DNA from: an uncultured Microcaldota archaeon
Lineage (GTDB): Archaea > Micrarchaeota > Micrarchaeia > Anstonellales > Bilamarchaeaceae
Length of the DNA: 45,884 nt
Assembly (NCBI GenBank): GCA_903828955.1
Contig: CAIKOA010000005.1
Coordinates: 1 to 45,884 of the forward strand
Direction of reading: 5' to 3'
In this document: positions 1-7,861 of the stretch, piece by piece
Position numbering within the stretch: position 1 is the stretch's first letter
How the letters are laid out: every line of letters begins with the position of its first letter
Notes under the pieces: generated by a model
What the model was told of the DNA's origin: nothing
The model's database searches: none
The model's input: the letters and a program-made list of their open reading frames with translations, nothing else
Made by a program: the position numbers and the translations under genes

Positions 1-167
1 TCCTCTCGCGGAGGGTTGTGCGCCGCCCTAGGCGGCGCGCCCGCTACCCAACGAAAACTAGTTCTCAACAATTAGAAAATTATGCCCGATTCAACTGCTC
101 GGCTTAAGCCGGCAGTATTCTCGGGGGTGTTCACAATAAATAGAAAAAAATATAAAAAGGAAAAAAT
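1..167. other. Noncoding edge segment with two hairpins
   Basis: No convincing gene is visible. Two inverted repeats stand out: an 8-bp GC-only stem at 20-27/31-38 with a 3-nt loop, and a stem at 95-115 built around the 12-bp palindrome CGGCTTAAGCCG (100-111) extended by CTGC/GCAG. The last 30 bases are A/T-rich. The segment lies downstream of the lipoprotein gene on the minus strand, so the hairpins could be a 3' end or termination region, or the end of a feature lying left of the window. Function is inference only. Confidence 0.4.
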
Positions 168-1016
168 TTACTTTTTCTTCTTCGCGAAGAACGCCTTGTA
201 GAGCAGGTAGAGGACCGCAAGCACTATTAAGCCGGGGATTATGAACCCGAGTGCGCCTGCAATGATCATTATTGCCGCCCCCATTGCGCCGAAGAAGATT
301 GCGCCAAGCTGCTCAAGCGGGACGAAGAGGTCTTTTTCCACAGCGGGCTTCTCCTCCGTGAGGGTGACCGTTATCGTGGACTTCGCGGTGCGGCGCTGAA
401 GGTCCAGCTTCTGCTGCTGGTAGCCCTCGAGGTCGGTCTGCACGCGCGTAACTTCGCGCTCGATTGAGAGAATCTCGTCAACGTTCTGCGCCTGGTCGTA
501 AAGCGTGTTCAGCCTGTCCAGCTCCTTCTGGAGGTTGGAGATGTGGGTGTCGATGTCCGTATACTGCTCGGTCACATCTTCAAGCGAGGTGTCTATGCTC
601 TTTATTTCCCCAAGGTCCTTGAGGGAGTTCGTGAAGGAGTCGAATTTGTCCGGGGCAATTTTTATCGTAACCCAGTATTGGGTCTCGGTATCGTATTCAT
701 TGTAGCCGACATAGGCGACAGTTGCCCCGCTCTTCTTTATGAGGTCGGTGAGCTGGGCTTTCTTGTCTTCAAGGGTTCCCTGCGCGACTTTTACTTTGAT
801 GGAGCCTTCCTTGATCACCATGTTCTGGGTGCCTGAGGAGGCTCCCTGTGCAGAGGAGTAATCCATGGTAGGTGCAGAAGGGGCCATCTCGGAGGAGACG
901 CCCTTGTCGTACCCTCCAGTGCTAACAGGAGAGGATACGCCGCTGCCTTCCAGGGCTGTGCAGCCAAAGAAAAGGAAGGCAAAAACCAAAGCCAGGAGTA
1001 TTAGTTTTCCTTTCAT
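168..1016 (-). CDS. DUF4349-like exported lipoprotein
   Basis: A 282-aa envelope protein. The N-terminus is a lipoprotein signal: MKGK, a hydrophobic run, then the lipobox LFFGC around residue 18. A Ser/Gly/Pro-rich linker follows, then an alpha/beta domain (about residues 70-150) with the pattern of DUF4349 (IKEGSIKVKV, WVTIKIAPDKFD). A helical, probably coiled-coil stretch (about 150-215) carries many Glu, Gln and Leu. The C-terminus is a long hydrophobic segment ending in a Lys tail (FFAKKKK), so the protein is likely anchored at both ends. The frame stays open far upstream, but the ATG at 1016 is the only start that begins with a signal peptide. It is divergent from the DJ-1 gene across about 125 bp. 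The family's biochemical role is not established. Domain assignment is from pattern only. Confidence 0.8.
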   Translation of the reverse strand: MKGKLILLALVFAFLFFGCTALEGSGVSSPVSTGGYDKGVSSEMAPSAPTMDYSSAQGASSGTQNMVIKEGSIKVKVAQGTLEDKKAQLTDLIKKSGATVAYVGYNEYDTETQYWVTIKIAPDKFDSFTNSLKDLGEIKSIDTSLEDVTEQYTDIDTHISNLQKELDRLNTLYDQAQNVDEILSIEREVTRVQTDLEGYQQQKLDLQRRTAKSTITVTLTEEKPAVEKDLFVPLEQLGAIFFGAMGAAIMIIAGALGFIIPGLIVLAVLYLLYKAFFAKKKK

Positions 1017-1142
1017 GGGTTTGGTTGGGACTGCAAAAAATAAAAGGGGGGCGGGTTTGTTCGGGATTGCCCGAAACACAGGGTTTGCGATTTTGGGACA
1101 TGCGTTTGGGCATGCAAAGCTAATTAAAAATGAGCAATAAAT

Positions 1143-1799
1143 ATGCGCATGCGGAAACTTGCGGCGGTGTGTCTGCTGCTTTTGCTCTCTGGCTGCACCG
1201 GAGAGCAGGCTGGAATCGGCGGGCAGGGGGCTGCTTCCGCAAACGTAAGCAATGACGGTGGAAACATGAAAAAAATAGTGATGATAATTGCCCCGGCAAT
1301 GTTCAGGGATGAGGAATTGCTTGTTCCGAGGCAGTATTTTGAAAGCAGGGGAATGAAGGTGACGCTTGCGAGCACGAAGAGGGGCCCATGCAATGGTGCG
1401 CGGGGCGCGGTTGTGAATTCCGACTTGACGCTGAATGAAGTGAACGTATCCAATTTTGATGCGGTGCTTTTTGTGGGCGGAGGCGGAACCCCAACGATAA
1501 GGAAGGAGGCGCGTGCACTGGAGATTGCGCAGGAGGCGGTTGCGCAGGGGAAGGTGCTGGGGGCAATCTGCTGGGCGACAACAACGCTCGCAAAGGCAGG
1601 GGTTCTCGAAGGGAAGAATGCAACCGTGTGGGTTGGGCAGGATTCCGAATTCGGCATGGGTACTAATGAGTATATCGAGAGCATGGGCGCGACCTATGTT
1701 GCAAAGGGAGTAGTTGTAGATGGAAAAATAGCCACTGCAGACGGGCCTGCGCATGCACAAGAATGGGCAGAAGAAATTGAAAAGCTGCTTAAGCAATAG
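1143..1799 (+). CDS. DJ-1/PfpI family protein with lipoprotein signal
   Basis: A 218-aa protein of the DJ-1/PfpI (class I glutamine amidotransferase-like) superfamily. Residues 1-18 form a lipoprotein signal (LLLLLSGC), followed by a Gly/Ala/Ser linker; the Rossmann-like domain begins near Met42 (MKKIVMIIAP). The conserved acidic residue lies in FRDEELLVP (Glu57/Glu58). The nucleophile elbow is GAICWATTTL with Cys143, in the place of the usual AICHG: Trp replaces the His that normally follows Cys. Family members are proteases, glyoxalases or deglycases, and most are cytosolic, so export is unusual; a cytosolic start at Met42 is the alternative, but the signal peptide is complete. The next gene begins 29 bp downstream behind its own TATA-like TTTAAATG. 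Precise activity cannot be told from sequence. Confidence 0.85.
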   Translation: MRMRKLAAVCLLLLLSGCTGEQAGIGGQGAASANVSNDGGNMKKIVMIIAPAMFRDEELLVPRQYFESRGMKVTLASTKRGPCNGARGAVVNSDLTLNEVNVSNFDAVLFVGGGGTPTIRKEARALEIAQEAVAQGKVLGAICWATTTLAKAGVLEGKNATVWVGQDSEFGMGTNEYIESMGATYVAKGVVVDGKIATADGPAHAQEWAEEIEKLLKQ

Positions 1800-1828
1800 T
1801 TTTAAATGCGCTAAAGCAATAGCCCCCC

Positions 1829-2764
1829 ATGGACCTTGGAGACAGCTTAATGAGGGGATTCAGGCTTTCTGGAGAAGGAATAACCGAGGGCTTTGCGTTT
1901 GCGAAAACAAACTGGAAGAATGTTTTCTTTTATTATCTTGTTTCTTTGGCAGTAATTGCCCTGGCTGCCGTGGCAGGGGCGGCTATAGGCGGTGGCGTGG
2001 CGTATTTCACCTATCAGTCGATTGGGTGGATTGCGGCCTGCGCAATCGGGGTTGTCCTGTTCTTCATCCTCTTCATTGCAGGGCTTTCCTATGGGTATGC
2101 TTCTGTTTTTGGGGCGATAGAATATATTTACAACAACAAGAAGGCAGGGTATTTTGAATCCTCTAATGTCGGGACTGCATTCAAGTGGGCGGCCCTGGGG
2201 GTTGCCGTGATTGCTGCAATCGCGCTCGTCTTTGGAGGCGCGTTTCTGTCGCTGGCCGCGATACCCCTTCTTGGGATTGCCCTTTTCATGCTGTTTTATG
2301 TCTTATTCTTTATTGCAATGGTCATAATCGCAATAATCGCATACTATGCGATGTATGAGGGGGCAACAAGGAAAAGGGGCCCCATAGACGCGATATGCTC
2401 ATCTTACCGGCTGCTGAAGGCGAATTTCTGGGAAACGGTTGTTTTTGCAATCATGATGGGGGTGATAGGATACGCAACCGGGCTCGCGGTTGGTGCTGTG
2501 TTCTATGCGTTATACTTCCTGGCCCTGATTGCGATGATAGTAAATCCAATTGCGTCAATCGCATTAATTGCGGTTGCATTCGTGGTGTCCATCATTCTCC
2601 AGCTGGCGATATCCTGCTTCCTCCTGCCCATGCAGGTCCTCTTCTACAAGAAGATTGTCGAGGGAAAGGGAATGGAAACTCCTAAGAAAAAGGAGGGGCC
2701 AAAACCCGCAGGCGGAGTTGGGGCAGAGAAGAAGCCCGCGGCAATTGCAGCTAAAAGGAAGTAA
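1829..2764 (+). CDS. Polytopic membrane protein of unknown function
   Basis: A 311-aa protein with about six long hydrophobic segments (roughly residues 32-60, 64-92, 115-145, 148-172, 200-230 and 235-268) rich in Ala, Ile, Val and Gly, and a basic, Lys/Pro/Ala-rich cytoplasmic tail (GMETPKKKEGPKP onward). The N-terminal amphipathic part (GFRLSGEGITEGFAFAKTNW) resembles archaeal DUF4013-like membrane proteins, but I do not assign a family firmly. The start ATG follows a TATA-like TTTAAATG about 25 bp upstream, consistent with a leaderless or short-leader transcript. The 3' end overlaps the convergent htpX gene by 14 bp. No catalytic motif is visible. Confidence 0.7.
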   Translation: MDLGDSLMRGFRLSGEGITEGFAFAKTNWKNVFFYYLVSLAVIALAAVAGAAIGGGVAYFTYQSIGWIAACAIGVVLFFILFIAGLSYGYASVFGAIEYIYNNKKAGYFESSNVGTAFKWAALGVAVIAAIALVFGGAFLSLAAIPLLGIALFMLFYVLFFIAMVIIAIIAYYAMYEGATRKRGPIDAICSSYRLLKANFWETVVFAIMMGVIGYATGLAVGAVFYALYFLALIAMIVNPIASIALIAVAFVVSIILQLAISCFLLPMQVLFYKKIVEGKGMETPKKKEGPKPAGGVGAEKKPAAIAAKRK

Positions 2765-3707
2765 GCCTCTTTATTCTCTCTTCGATTGGCGGGTGCGTTG
2801 CGAACAAGCCAACTAACCTTTTTCCAATCGGGTCTGCAAAATACATCGGCGCGGTTGTCTCGGTTGCGGTGTGCACGCGCTGAGGATTGTTCTGTATCTT
2901 TATAAGCGCATTCTTGAGCCCATCTGGATAGCGCGTGAGCTGGACAGCGCTTGCGTCCGCAAGGTATTCGCGCTGCCGTGAGATTGCAAACCTCACCATC
3001 ATTGCGACTATTGGGGCAACGACTGCAAGAATGAGGCCAACGATCACTATTACCCCTCCGCCGCCCCTGCGTTCGTTTCTTCTTCCGCCGAAAACGAATG
3101 TGCGCACGATTATTTCGGAAAGGAAGCCTACCAGCCCCACCATCACTATTGTGAGCATCATGAAGCGGATGTCGTAATTTGCGATGTGGGACATCTCGTG
3201 GGCGATTACGCCTTCGAGCTCCTGCCTGTTCATCGCGTCGCGAAGGCCGCGCGTAACTACTATTACGGAGTGCTGCGGGTCCCGTCCGGTTGCAAAGGCG
3301 TTCATTGCAGGGTCTTCAATTATGTACGGCTTGGGCGCGGGAATCTGCGCTGCAAGGGCGAGCCCCTCAACTAAATTGTAGAGGTAGGGGTCGTCCTGCT
3401 TCTCCACGGGTTTTGCGCCGCTCAATGCGAGCACCATCTGCGAACCCAGGAAGTAGGAGAAAACCGCGTAAATTGAGGCGATGAATATTCCCAGAAAAAA
3501 GCCGTAATAGCCAATGTCCCAGATGTAGCCAAGGAACATGCAGAGCCCGGAGATTATCAGGCAAACCCCGATTATGAGGATCCAGGAGTTGCGCTTGTTC
3601 GCATTTATTGCGTCGAAGAAGCTCTGCTTGCGCTCCGGAGGGGCGTATCTGGATGGAACGTATTGGGGCGGCGCCCTGCTTGGGGGAGCCGCGCTTTCTC
3701 CGCTCAT
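2751..3707 (-). CDS. htpX: HtpX-like M48 membrane metalloprotease
   Basis: A 318-aa zinc protease of family M48, which degrades misfolded membrane proteins. Residues 1-40 are a Pro/Arg-rich cytoplasmic extension. Two membrane helices follow (about 42-64 and 68-95), then the catalytic zinc site GVIAHEMSHIANYD with His170, Glu171 and His174. A second hydrophobic pair lies at about 183-204 and 217-240, and the third metal ligand is expected at Glu247 in RQREYLADASA. Length and layout match HtpX. It lies 11 bp downstream of lemA in the same direction; a lemA-htpX pair is a recurring arrangement in bacteria and archaea. The 3' end overlaps the convergent membrane protein gene by 14 bp. Confidence 0.93.
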   Translation of the reverse strand: MSGESAAPPSRAPPQYVPSRYAPPERKQSFFDAINANKRNSWILIIGVCLIISGLCMFLGYIWDIGYYGFFLGIFIASIYAVFSYFLGSQMVLALSGAKPVEKQDDPYLYNLVEGLALAAQIPAPKPYIIEDPAMNAFATGRDPQHSVIVVTRGLRDAMNRQELEGVIAHEMSHIANYDIRFMMLTIVMVGLVGFLSEIIVRTFVFGGRRNERRGGGGVIVIVGLILAVVAPIVAMMVRFAISRQREYLADASAVQLTRYPDGLKNALIKIQNNPQRVHTATETTAPMYFADPIGKRLVGLFATHPPIEERIKRLTSF

Positions 3708-3718
3708 TCCTTACCACT

Positions 3719-4291
3719 CTAGAACTTCACTTGCGGGTTTTCCCTTTCCTTTCCCTCGATCTGGAAGTACGCTGCCTGCTTGTGGCCGAGGATTCCTGCG
3801 AGGAATACATAGGGGATTACCTGCTGGGTGTTGTTGTACTGGTAAACCGAATCGTTGTAGGCGGTCCTTGCGTAGGCAATCTTGTTCTCAATCCCTTCGA
3901 GCTCCTCCTGGAGCATCGCGAAGTTCTTGCTTGCCTCAAGCTTCGGATAGTTTTCCGCAACCGCAAACAAGGATTTCAAGGCAGCCGAGAGCTGGTTGTG
4001 CGCCTTTATCTTGTCGTCGACGGTTTGCGCGCCCATCATGGAGGCCCTTGCATTTGTTACGTCCTCGAAAACGGTCTTCTCGTGCTTCGCGTATCCCTTT
4101 ACGGTCTCCACGAGGTTCGGGACAAGGTCCGCCCTCTTCTTGAGCTGCACATCGATTTGCGCCCATGCGTTGTCAACCCTGTTTTTCCAGGTGACCAGGG
4201 TGTTGAAAATCATGAACAACGCGCCCAGCACCACAAGCGCTATCGCCGCGATGCATACTACTCCAATTAGCATTGTACCCATTCCGAGCAT
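3719..4291 (-). CDS. lemA: LemA family protein
   Basis: A 190-aa LemA protein: a single N-terminal membrane helix (about residues 7-29) followed by the family's helical domain, with the diagnostic start WKNRVDNAWAQIDVQLKKRADLVPNL and the later YARTAYNDSVYQYN. LemA proteins are membrane-anchored with an exposed helical bundle; their biochemical role is unclear, but they recur beside M48 proteases, as here with htpX 11 bp downstream. The ATG at 4291 gives MLGMGTML; a second ATG three codons later is equally possible. Upstream, in the minus direction, lies a T/A-rich stretch (TTAAAATACC) that may be the operon promoter. Family identity is clear. Confidence 0.93.
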   Translation of the reverse strand: MLGMGTMLIGVVCIAAIALVVLGALFMIFNTLVTWKNRVDNAWAQIDVQLKKRADLVPNLVETVKGYAKHEKTVFEDVTNARASMMGAQTVDDKIKAHNQLSAALKSLFAVAENYPKLEASKNFAMLQEELEGIENKIAYARTAYNDSVYQYNNTQQVIPYVFLAGILGHKQAAYFQIEGKERENPQVKF

Positions 4292-4324
4292 GGGTATAAA
4301 CGAAGAGTAAAGGTATTTTAATCC

Positions 4325-4642
4325 TTATCTCTCTTTGAGGGCCCGAAGGGTGCCGCTGGTCTTTTTTGCGATTATGCGCGCACTCTTTCCTCCAATCTCA
4401 CTAATTAAGGCGAGCATTCCGAGAAGGTTGTTTGCCGCGTCGCGGTTCACAAGAAGGATTCCTTCCTTTTTCTTTTCATCGAATTCAATCAGGCGGATTA
4501 TGTGGGTGGAGAGGCCCTGCTCTCCGAAGAAACGGAGCGAGTATTTGTAGATTCCGTTTGAGAGCTCATCCTTGCCCAGATCTCCCTTAAGAGTGAAGAG
4601 AACGTAGCGCTTCTTCATCCTTTCTGTGGGCTTGAGGGCCAT
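4325..4642 (-). CDS. RNase P protein component, Pop5 type
   Basis: A 105-aa protein of the Pop5/Rpp14/RNP2 family, a protein subunit of archaeal RNase P that binds the catalytic RNA and promotes 5' maturation of pre-tRNA. The family pattern is visible: MKKRYVLFTLKG at the first strand, NGIYKYSLRFFGEQGLS, then IIRLIEFDEKKKEGILLVNRD and a C-terminal strand/helix (RIIAKKTSGTLRAL). The frame remains open upstream, but the upstream residues have no family resemblance and overlap purE. The ATG at 4642 (MALKPTERMKKRY) or that at 4618 (MKKRYVLF) is the real start. It is divergent from purE; the interval of about 50 bp contains the AT-rich ATTATAAGTTTTG, which can serve as a promoter. Confidence 0.85.
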   Translation of the reverse strand: MALKPTERMKKRYVLFTLKGDLGKDELSNGIYKYSLRFFGEQGLSTHIIRLIEFDEKKKEGILLVNRDAANNLLGMLALISEIGGKSARIIAKKTSGTLRALKER

Positions 4643-4693
4643 GGGTAGATGATAAGGGTTTGGGATTATAAGTTTTGCACTTCTTATTTTTCC

Positions 4694-5134
4694 ATGGCAG
4701 AAAAAATACTCATACTCTCGGGAAGCAAGAGCGATGCGGAAATAGTGAAGAAAATAACTGATGTTCTTGATGAATTCAAGGTTGAATACAAATGCGAGGT
4801 CGCTTCCGCGCACAGGAACCCTGAAAAGGTGGAAAAGCTGGTGAAGAGCACCTTTGCAGAGGCGATTATAGCCGTTGCGGGGCTCTCCGCGGCGCTTCCG
4901 GGGGTTGTTGCATCGCACACCCTCATTCCGGTAATCGGGGTGCCCGTTTCCTCCAAATTGAGCGGGCTGGACGCATTGCTCTCGATTGTGCAGATGCCTC
5001 CGGGGGTTCCGGTAGCAACAGTAGGAATAGACAATGGGAAGAATGCCGCAATCCTCGCAATCCAGATTCTAGCGCTAAACGACAAGGGATTGGAAAAGAA
5101 GCTTCTTGAATACAGGGAGAAAAATAAAGGATAA
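4694..5134 (+). CDS. purE: PurE, 5-(carboxyamino)imidazole ribonucleotide mutase/AIR carboxylase
   Basis: A 146-aa PurE, which produces 4-carboxy-5-aminoimidazole ribonucleotide in purine synthesis, either from N5-CAIR (class I) or from AIR and CO2 (class II). Diagnostic motifs: [12 protein letters not shown] (phosphate binding, residues 7-18), [11 protein letters not shown] with the catalytic His40, [23 protein letters not shown], and [18 protein letters not shown]. Ser-Ala-His-Arg-Asn-Pro in place of the usual SAHRTP deviates slightly from typical class I enzymes; I cannot assign the class. ATG 4694 is preferred because the in-frame extension to 4649 is not PurE-like and runs into the divergent promoter. 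No other pur gene is in the window, so it is a solitary copy here. Confidence 0.93.
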   Translation: MAEKILILSGSKSDAEIVKKITDVLDEFKVEYKCEVASAHRNPEKVEKLVKSTFAEAIIAVAGLSAALPGVVASHTLIPVIGVPVSSKLSGLDALLSIVQMPPGVPVATVGIDNGKNAAILAIQILALNDKGLEKKLLEYREKNKG

Positions 5135-5150
5135 AAATAAAAAATTAAAT

Positions 5151-6533
5151 TTAGTCGGACGGCTTCAGGCGGATGTTCGTTATTCCGCCTGTGCCAACCA
5201 CAACTTCTGAGCTGTAGATGACCCCGTTCAGGTTGGACTCGCTCCCGTTTCCGAGAACCGAGATCGCAAGCGGATCGAGCACCTTCACGTCCACCATGTC
5301 GTCGCCCTTGTTGTTGCTGAAGCGAACCGCATATGTCTTGTTGGTGTCTCCGGAAACAACGTTCACGTTGACCTCGTTCGGGTTCGCGGTCGCGGTTGTC
5401 CATATCTCCGCGGTTTCGTCCGGATCATATCCGTAGGAGAAGTCCGGGGCCTCGCCGTTGAAGCCGTTCAGGGTTATCCTGAGTTCGTCATTGGCAACCA
5501 TCGAGTGGCCCATCTGGAGGATTGCTACGCCGAGGTTTTCGGTTGCAATCTTCACTGTGCCTGCCTCTGCGTCCGCTTCGAGAAGGTCCACATCGAATGC
5601 CTGGAGCAGATTGTCCACCATCCTGTGCACCTTCAGCGCCTCTGCGCTCCCGATCAGGAGGTTGTTCCTTGAGCCGAGGGCCGAGGGAACACCGTCCAGC
5701 GTCTGGAAGCTGATGTACTGCTTATTGAGCGTTGTTACGTCGGGATCGCAGTCCTCGGTGTCACCGTCTTCTGCGAATTCCCCTGTGGAGCTTGTATTTG
5801 TTACGAGGACTTCCTGCAAATCGCCGTTAAGGTCCTGGTAGACCGGGACAGAGTCCGCGCCGCTGTCGACCGGGTCGCAGTGGACAAATCCGTTCTCCCT
5901 GTCTGTTGCAAGCCTGACCGCAACGCCTTCGCTTGAGCTTTCCTCGATTCCGCAGAACACGACCGTTTGGGTCCCTTCATCTGTTCCCACCTTCTTAGTG
6001 GCGTGGTCATTGTCGACCACCTCGTAGCCCGATCCCATGATCACGCCGTTAGGCTCATCGAATTCAAGGACCGCCTGCCCGATATCCTCGCTGACTTCCA
6101 ATGCCTTCACTGTGTTCTTGGCCTTTGTGAAAACTGCGCTTTTGCCTCCAACTGAGAGGAGCGCTTCGTTGTCCGCAACCGCGGAGCCTGCCTCACCGCA
6201 GAGGTCTAAATAAGTATCTGTGTCCGAGGAGTCGGTGTCTTCTCCGGCATCCCATCCCGCATCCGGGATATCGTTTGAACCTTTTCCCTTGTCGCAGCCG
6301 CCTATTGCAAATCCTGCCGCAGTAATCGCAAGAATGGTTCCTAATACAAAGCCTGCCCTCTTGGGTGCGGTGCTTGCCGCGCGGCCCAGAATCTGCTCGT
6401 CTGCGCCAACAAGCGGGTCTTTGTTCGAAAACCTTCCCTCGTTTGCAGGGCGAGGCTTCGCTCTGGAAGCTAAAAGCTCATCCCGTACTTCCCCACCCTT
6501 CATCTCAGTTCTTTCAACCATTTGATTCACCAT
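5151..6533 (-). CDS. Large membrane-anchored exported protein, unknown
   Basis: A 460-aa protein I do not recognise. The first 60 residues are polar with mixed charge; a hydrophobic segment AGFVLGTILAITAAGFAIGGC (about residues 61-81) follows and ends in a lipobox-like GGC. After it comes an acidic linker full of Asp, Ser and Thr, then about 370 residues of probably beta-rich, extracellular sequence with scattered Cys (LCGE, VFCGI, HCDP, EDCDP). The acidic composition and beta pattern suggest a surface protein. The long N-terminal tail before the anchor is unlike a normal signal peptide; a type II membrane protein is an alternative to a lipoprotein. ATG 6533 is chosen over TTG 6542. A TATA box on this strand (TTTATAAAC, near 6571-6579) sits about 40 bp upstream. 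Confidence 0.65.
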   Translation of the reverse strand: MVNQMVERTEMKGGEVRDELLASRAKPRPANEGRFSNKDPLVGADEQILGRAASTAPKRAGFVLGTILAITAAGFAIGGCDKGKGSNDIPDAGWDAGEDTDSSDTDTYLDLCGEAGSAVADNEALLSVGGKSAVFTKAKNTVKALEVSEDIGQAVLEFDEPNGVIMGSGYEVVDNDHATKKVGTDEGTQTVVFCGIEESSSEGVAVRLATDRENGFVHCDPVDSGADSVPVYQDLNGDLQEVLVTNTSSTGEFAEDGDTEDCDPDVTTLNKQYISFQTLDGVPSALGSRNNLLIGSAEALKVHRMVDNLLQAFDVDLLEADAEAGTVKIATENLGVAILQMGHSMVANDELRITLNGFNGEAPDFSYGYDPDETAEIWTTATANPNEVNVNVVSGDTNKTYAVRFSNNKGDDMVDVKVLDPLAISVLGNGSESNLNGVIYSSEVVVGTGGITNIRLKPSD

Positions 6534-6633
6534 AATACACAAAACTAGTGATTATAGTTGTAAGATAATGTTTATAAAGATGTGCTTTTTCGCACTTTCA
6601 CCTAAAAATGTGTCGGGGCCGGAATAGAGAGGC

Positions 6634-6643
6634 ATATAATATT
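6634..6643 (+). promoter_or_regulatory. TATA box of the TrmI-like gene
   Basis: The sequence ATATAATATT is centred about 26 bp before the ATG at 6665. Archaeal transcription starts about 25 bp after the TATA centre, so the transcript would begin at or next to that ATG. This supports a leaderless start at 6665 (6659 is also possible) and disfavours TTG 6650. Confidence 0.55.
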
Positions 6644-6664
6644 TACTAATTGAATAGAATGCTC

Positions 6665-7255
6665 ATGAGCAAAAAGAGGAGGGAGGGGCTTGCGATAAGG
6701 CTTGCGCCCATACTTAATGGCATGAAAAGGGGACCTGCGGTTATTCTTCCTAAGGACATAGGAACAGTTATTGGGTATACTGGAATTGGGAAGAAGAGCA
6801 TTGTTGTTGAAGCCGGGGCAGGTTCAGGTTTTGCGACCGTGATACTTGGAAACATGGTGAAGAAGATCACCTCCTACGAATGGAACGAGGAATTTGCAAA
6901 CATTGCAAAAGAGAATGCGAAAAGGGCGGGCTTGCGCAATGTGAAGATAAAACTGGGGGATGTCCGCGAAGGGATTGAAGAGAAAGAAGTTGATTTGGTC
7001 CTTCTGGACATGCCGGAAGCAGATAAGGTCGTCCCGCATGCGCACTCTGCATTGAAAAGCGGCGGATTCTTAGTCGGCTTCCTTCCGCATTTTGAGCAGG
7101 CAAAATCTTTTTGGATGGAATGCGAGAAGGCGGGCTTCGGGGATAAATTCATGCTGGAATCCATTGTGCGCGAATACGAAGTGCGGGAATTCGGGGTGCG
7201 GCCAAAGCACATCGGGCTCACGCACACGGCGTTCCTTGTGTTTGCGAGGAAGTAA
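6665..7255 (+). CDS. trmI: TrmI-like tRNA (adenine-58-N1) methyltransferase, short form
   Basis: A 196-aa SAM-dependent methyltransferase resembling TrmI/Gcd14, which makes m1A58 (m1A57/58 in archaea) in the tRNA T-loop. Seen: KRGPAVILPKDIGTVIGYTGI, SAM motif I VVEAGAGSGFATVILG (about residues 47-62), motif LVLLDMPEADKVV, and the family C-terminus EVREFGVRPKHIGLTHTAFLVFARK. Normal TrmI has about 100 residues before motif I, including a small beta domain; here there are fewer than 50, so that domain is absent or much reduced. The upstream region is promoter-like and cannot supply it. Start selection follows the TATA box at 6634-6643. Confidence 0.8.
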   Translation: MSKKRREGLAIRLAPILNGMKRGPAVILPKDIGTVIGYTGIGKKSIVVEAGAGSGFATVILGNMVKKITSYEWNEEFANIAKENAKRAGLRNVKIKLGDVREGIEEKEVDLVLLDMPEADKVVPHAHSALKSGGFLVGFLPHFEQAKSFWMECEKAGFGDKFMLESIVREYEVREFGVRPKHIGLTHTAFLVFARK

Positions 7256-7262
7256 ACAAACG

Positions 7263-7271
7263 TATTTAAAC
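7263..7271 (+). promoter_or_regulatory. TATA box, leaderless start at 7294
   Basis: TATTTAAAC lies about 27 bp before the ATG at 7294, and no Shine-Dalgarno sequence is visible before that ATG. The transcript is therefore probably leaderless. Confidence 0.5.
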
Positions 7272-7293
7272 ATAACTATACACAATTTATTAC

Positions 7294-7815
7294 ATGTCTC
7301 CAGTCAAATACACTCATGCCGAGCTAAAGGGCAATGGCTCAAATGAAAAAAAATTCCGGAGGAAGGAGCTTCCGCCTGACCGGCAATTTTCAGATACGCG
7401 GAAACTCATGAAGGTGCGAAGGCGGCTCGACGAGTACAACAAGATAGCAACACAGGTCAATTCGCTCGTGGAAAACATCGAGAACGGGCACGAGGGAACG
7501 AAGGCGATCGCAGAATGGGCGAAGAAAAACCGCGAATCCCTCTCCGCAAATGCGCACCCGATGCTGAAGTTCCTTGTCAGGGCATACGACTTGAATGACA
7601 CTAAGTTCCGCGAGATGCACACGAACTTTGTGGCGCTTTCCGAAATCATAGGAAAAATGAGCGATGGCGCGCACGTGGAAAACCCTGAGGTGCTCAACGA
7701 AGCAATAACGTGCGGAAAAGAGGTTGCGCGGCTCGGGGAGGTCCTTGTCCAGACCGGAGACGAGTTCCAAAGAAGGGTCGGGATCCTGCAGCGCAGGATG
7801 ACGGCCGCGAACTAG
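7294..7815 (+). CDS. Small helical protein, unknown
   Basis: A 173-aa soluble protein that I do not recognise. The first 35 residues are basic and polar (NEKKFRRKELPPDR). The rest is strongly helical, with regularly spaced Leu, Val and Ile and many charges (VRRRLDEYNKIATQVNSLVENIENG; LGEVLVQTGDEFQRRVGIL), compatible with a helical bundle or coiled coil. There is no signal peptide or membrane segment. It lies 38 bp downstream of the TrmI-like gene but has its own TATA box, and 46 bp upstream of tRNA-Ala. One Cys (ITCGKEVARL) is present, and no catalytic motif is visible. Confidence 0.6.
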   Translation: MSPVKYTHAELKGNGSNEKKFRRKELPPDRQFSDTRKLMKVRRRLDEYNKIATQVNSLVENIENGHEGTKAIAEWAKKNRESLSANAHPMLKFLVRAYDLNDTKFREMHTNFVALSEIIGKMSDGAHVENPEVLNEAITCGKEVARLGEVLVQTGDEFQRRVGILQRRMTAAN

Positions 7816-7822
7816 CGCGCAT

Positions 7823-7830
7823 CTTTTAAG
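7823..7830 (+). promoter_or_regulatory. TATA box of tRNA-Ala
   Basis: CTTTTAAG is placed about 35 bp before the mature 5' end of tRNA-Ala, giving a predicted 5' leader of roughly 8 nt for RNase P to remove. Confidence 0.45.
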
Positions 7831-7861
7831 TAGTTTCGGTATTAACTCTAACACTATTTTC

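Noticed and set aside
1017-1796. N-terminal extension of the DUF4349 lipoprotein frame
   Set aside because: The open frame runs through the promoter and the whole antisense of the DJ-1 gene; the signal peptide begins at 1016.
6582-6595. GTGC/GCAC inverted repeat upstream of the 460-aa protein gene
   Set aside because: Only four base pairs in each arm; too weak to call an operator.
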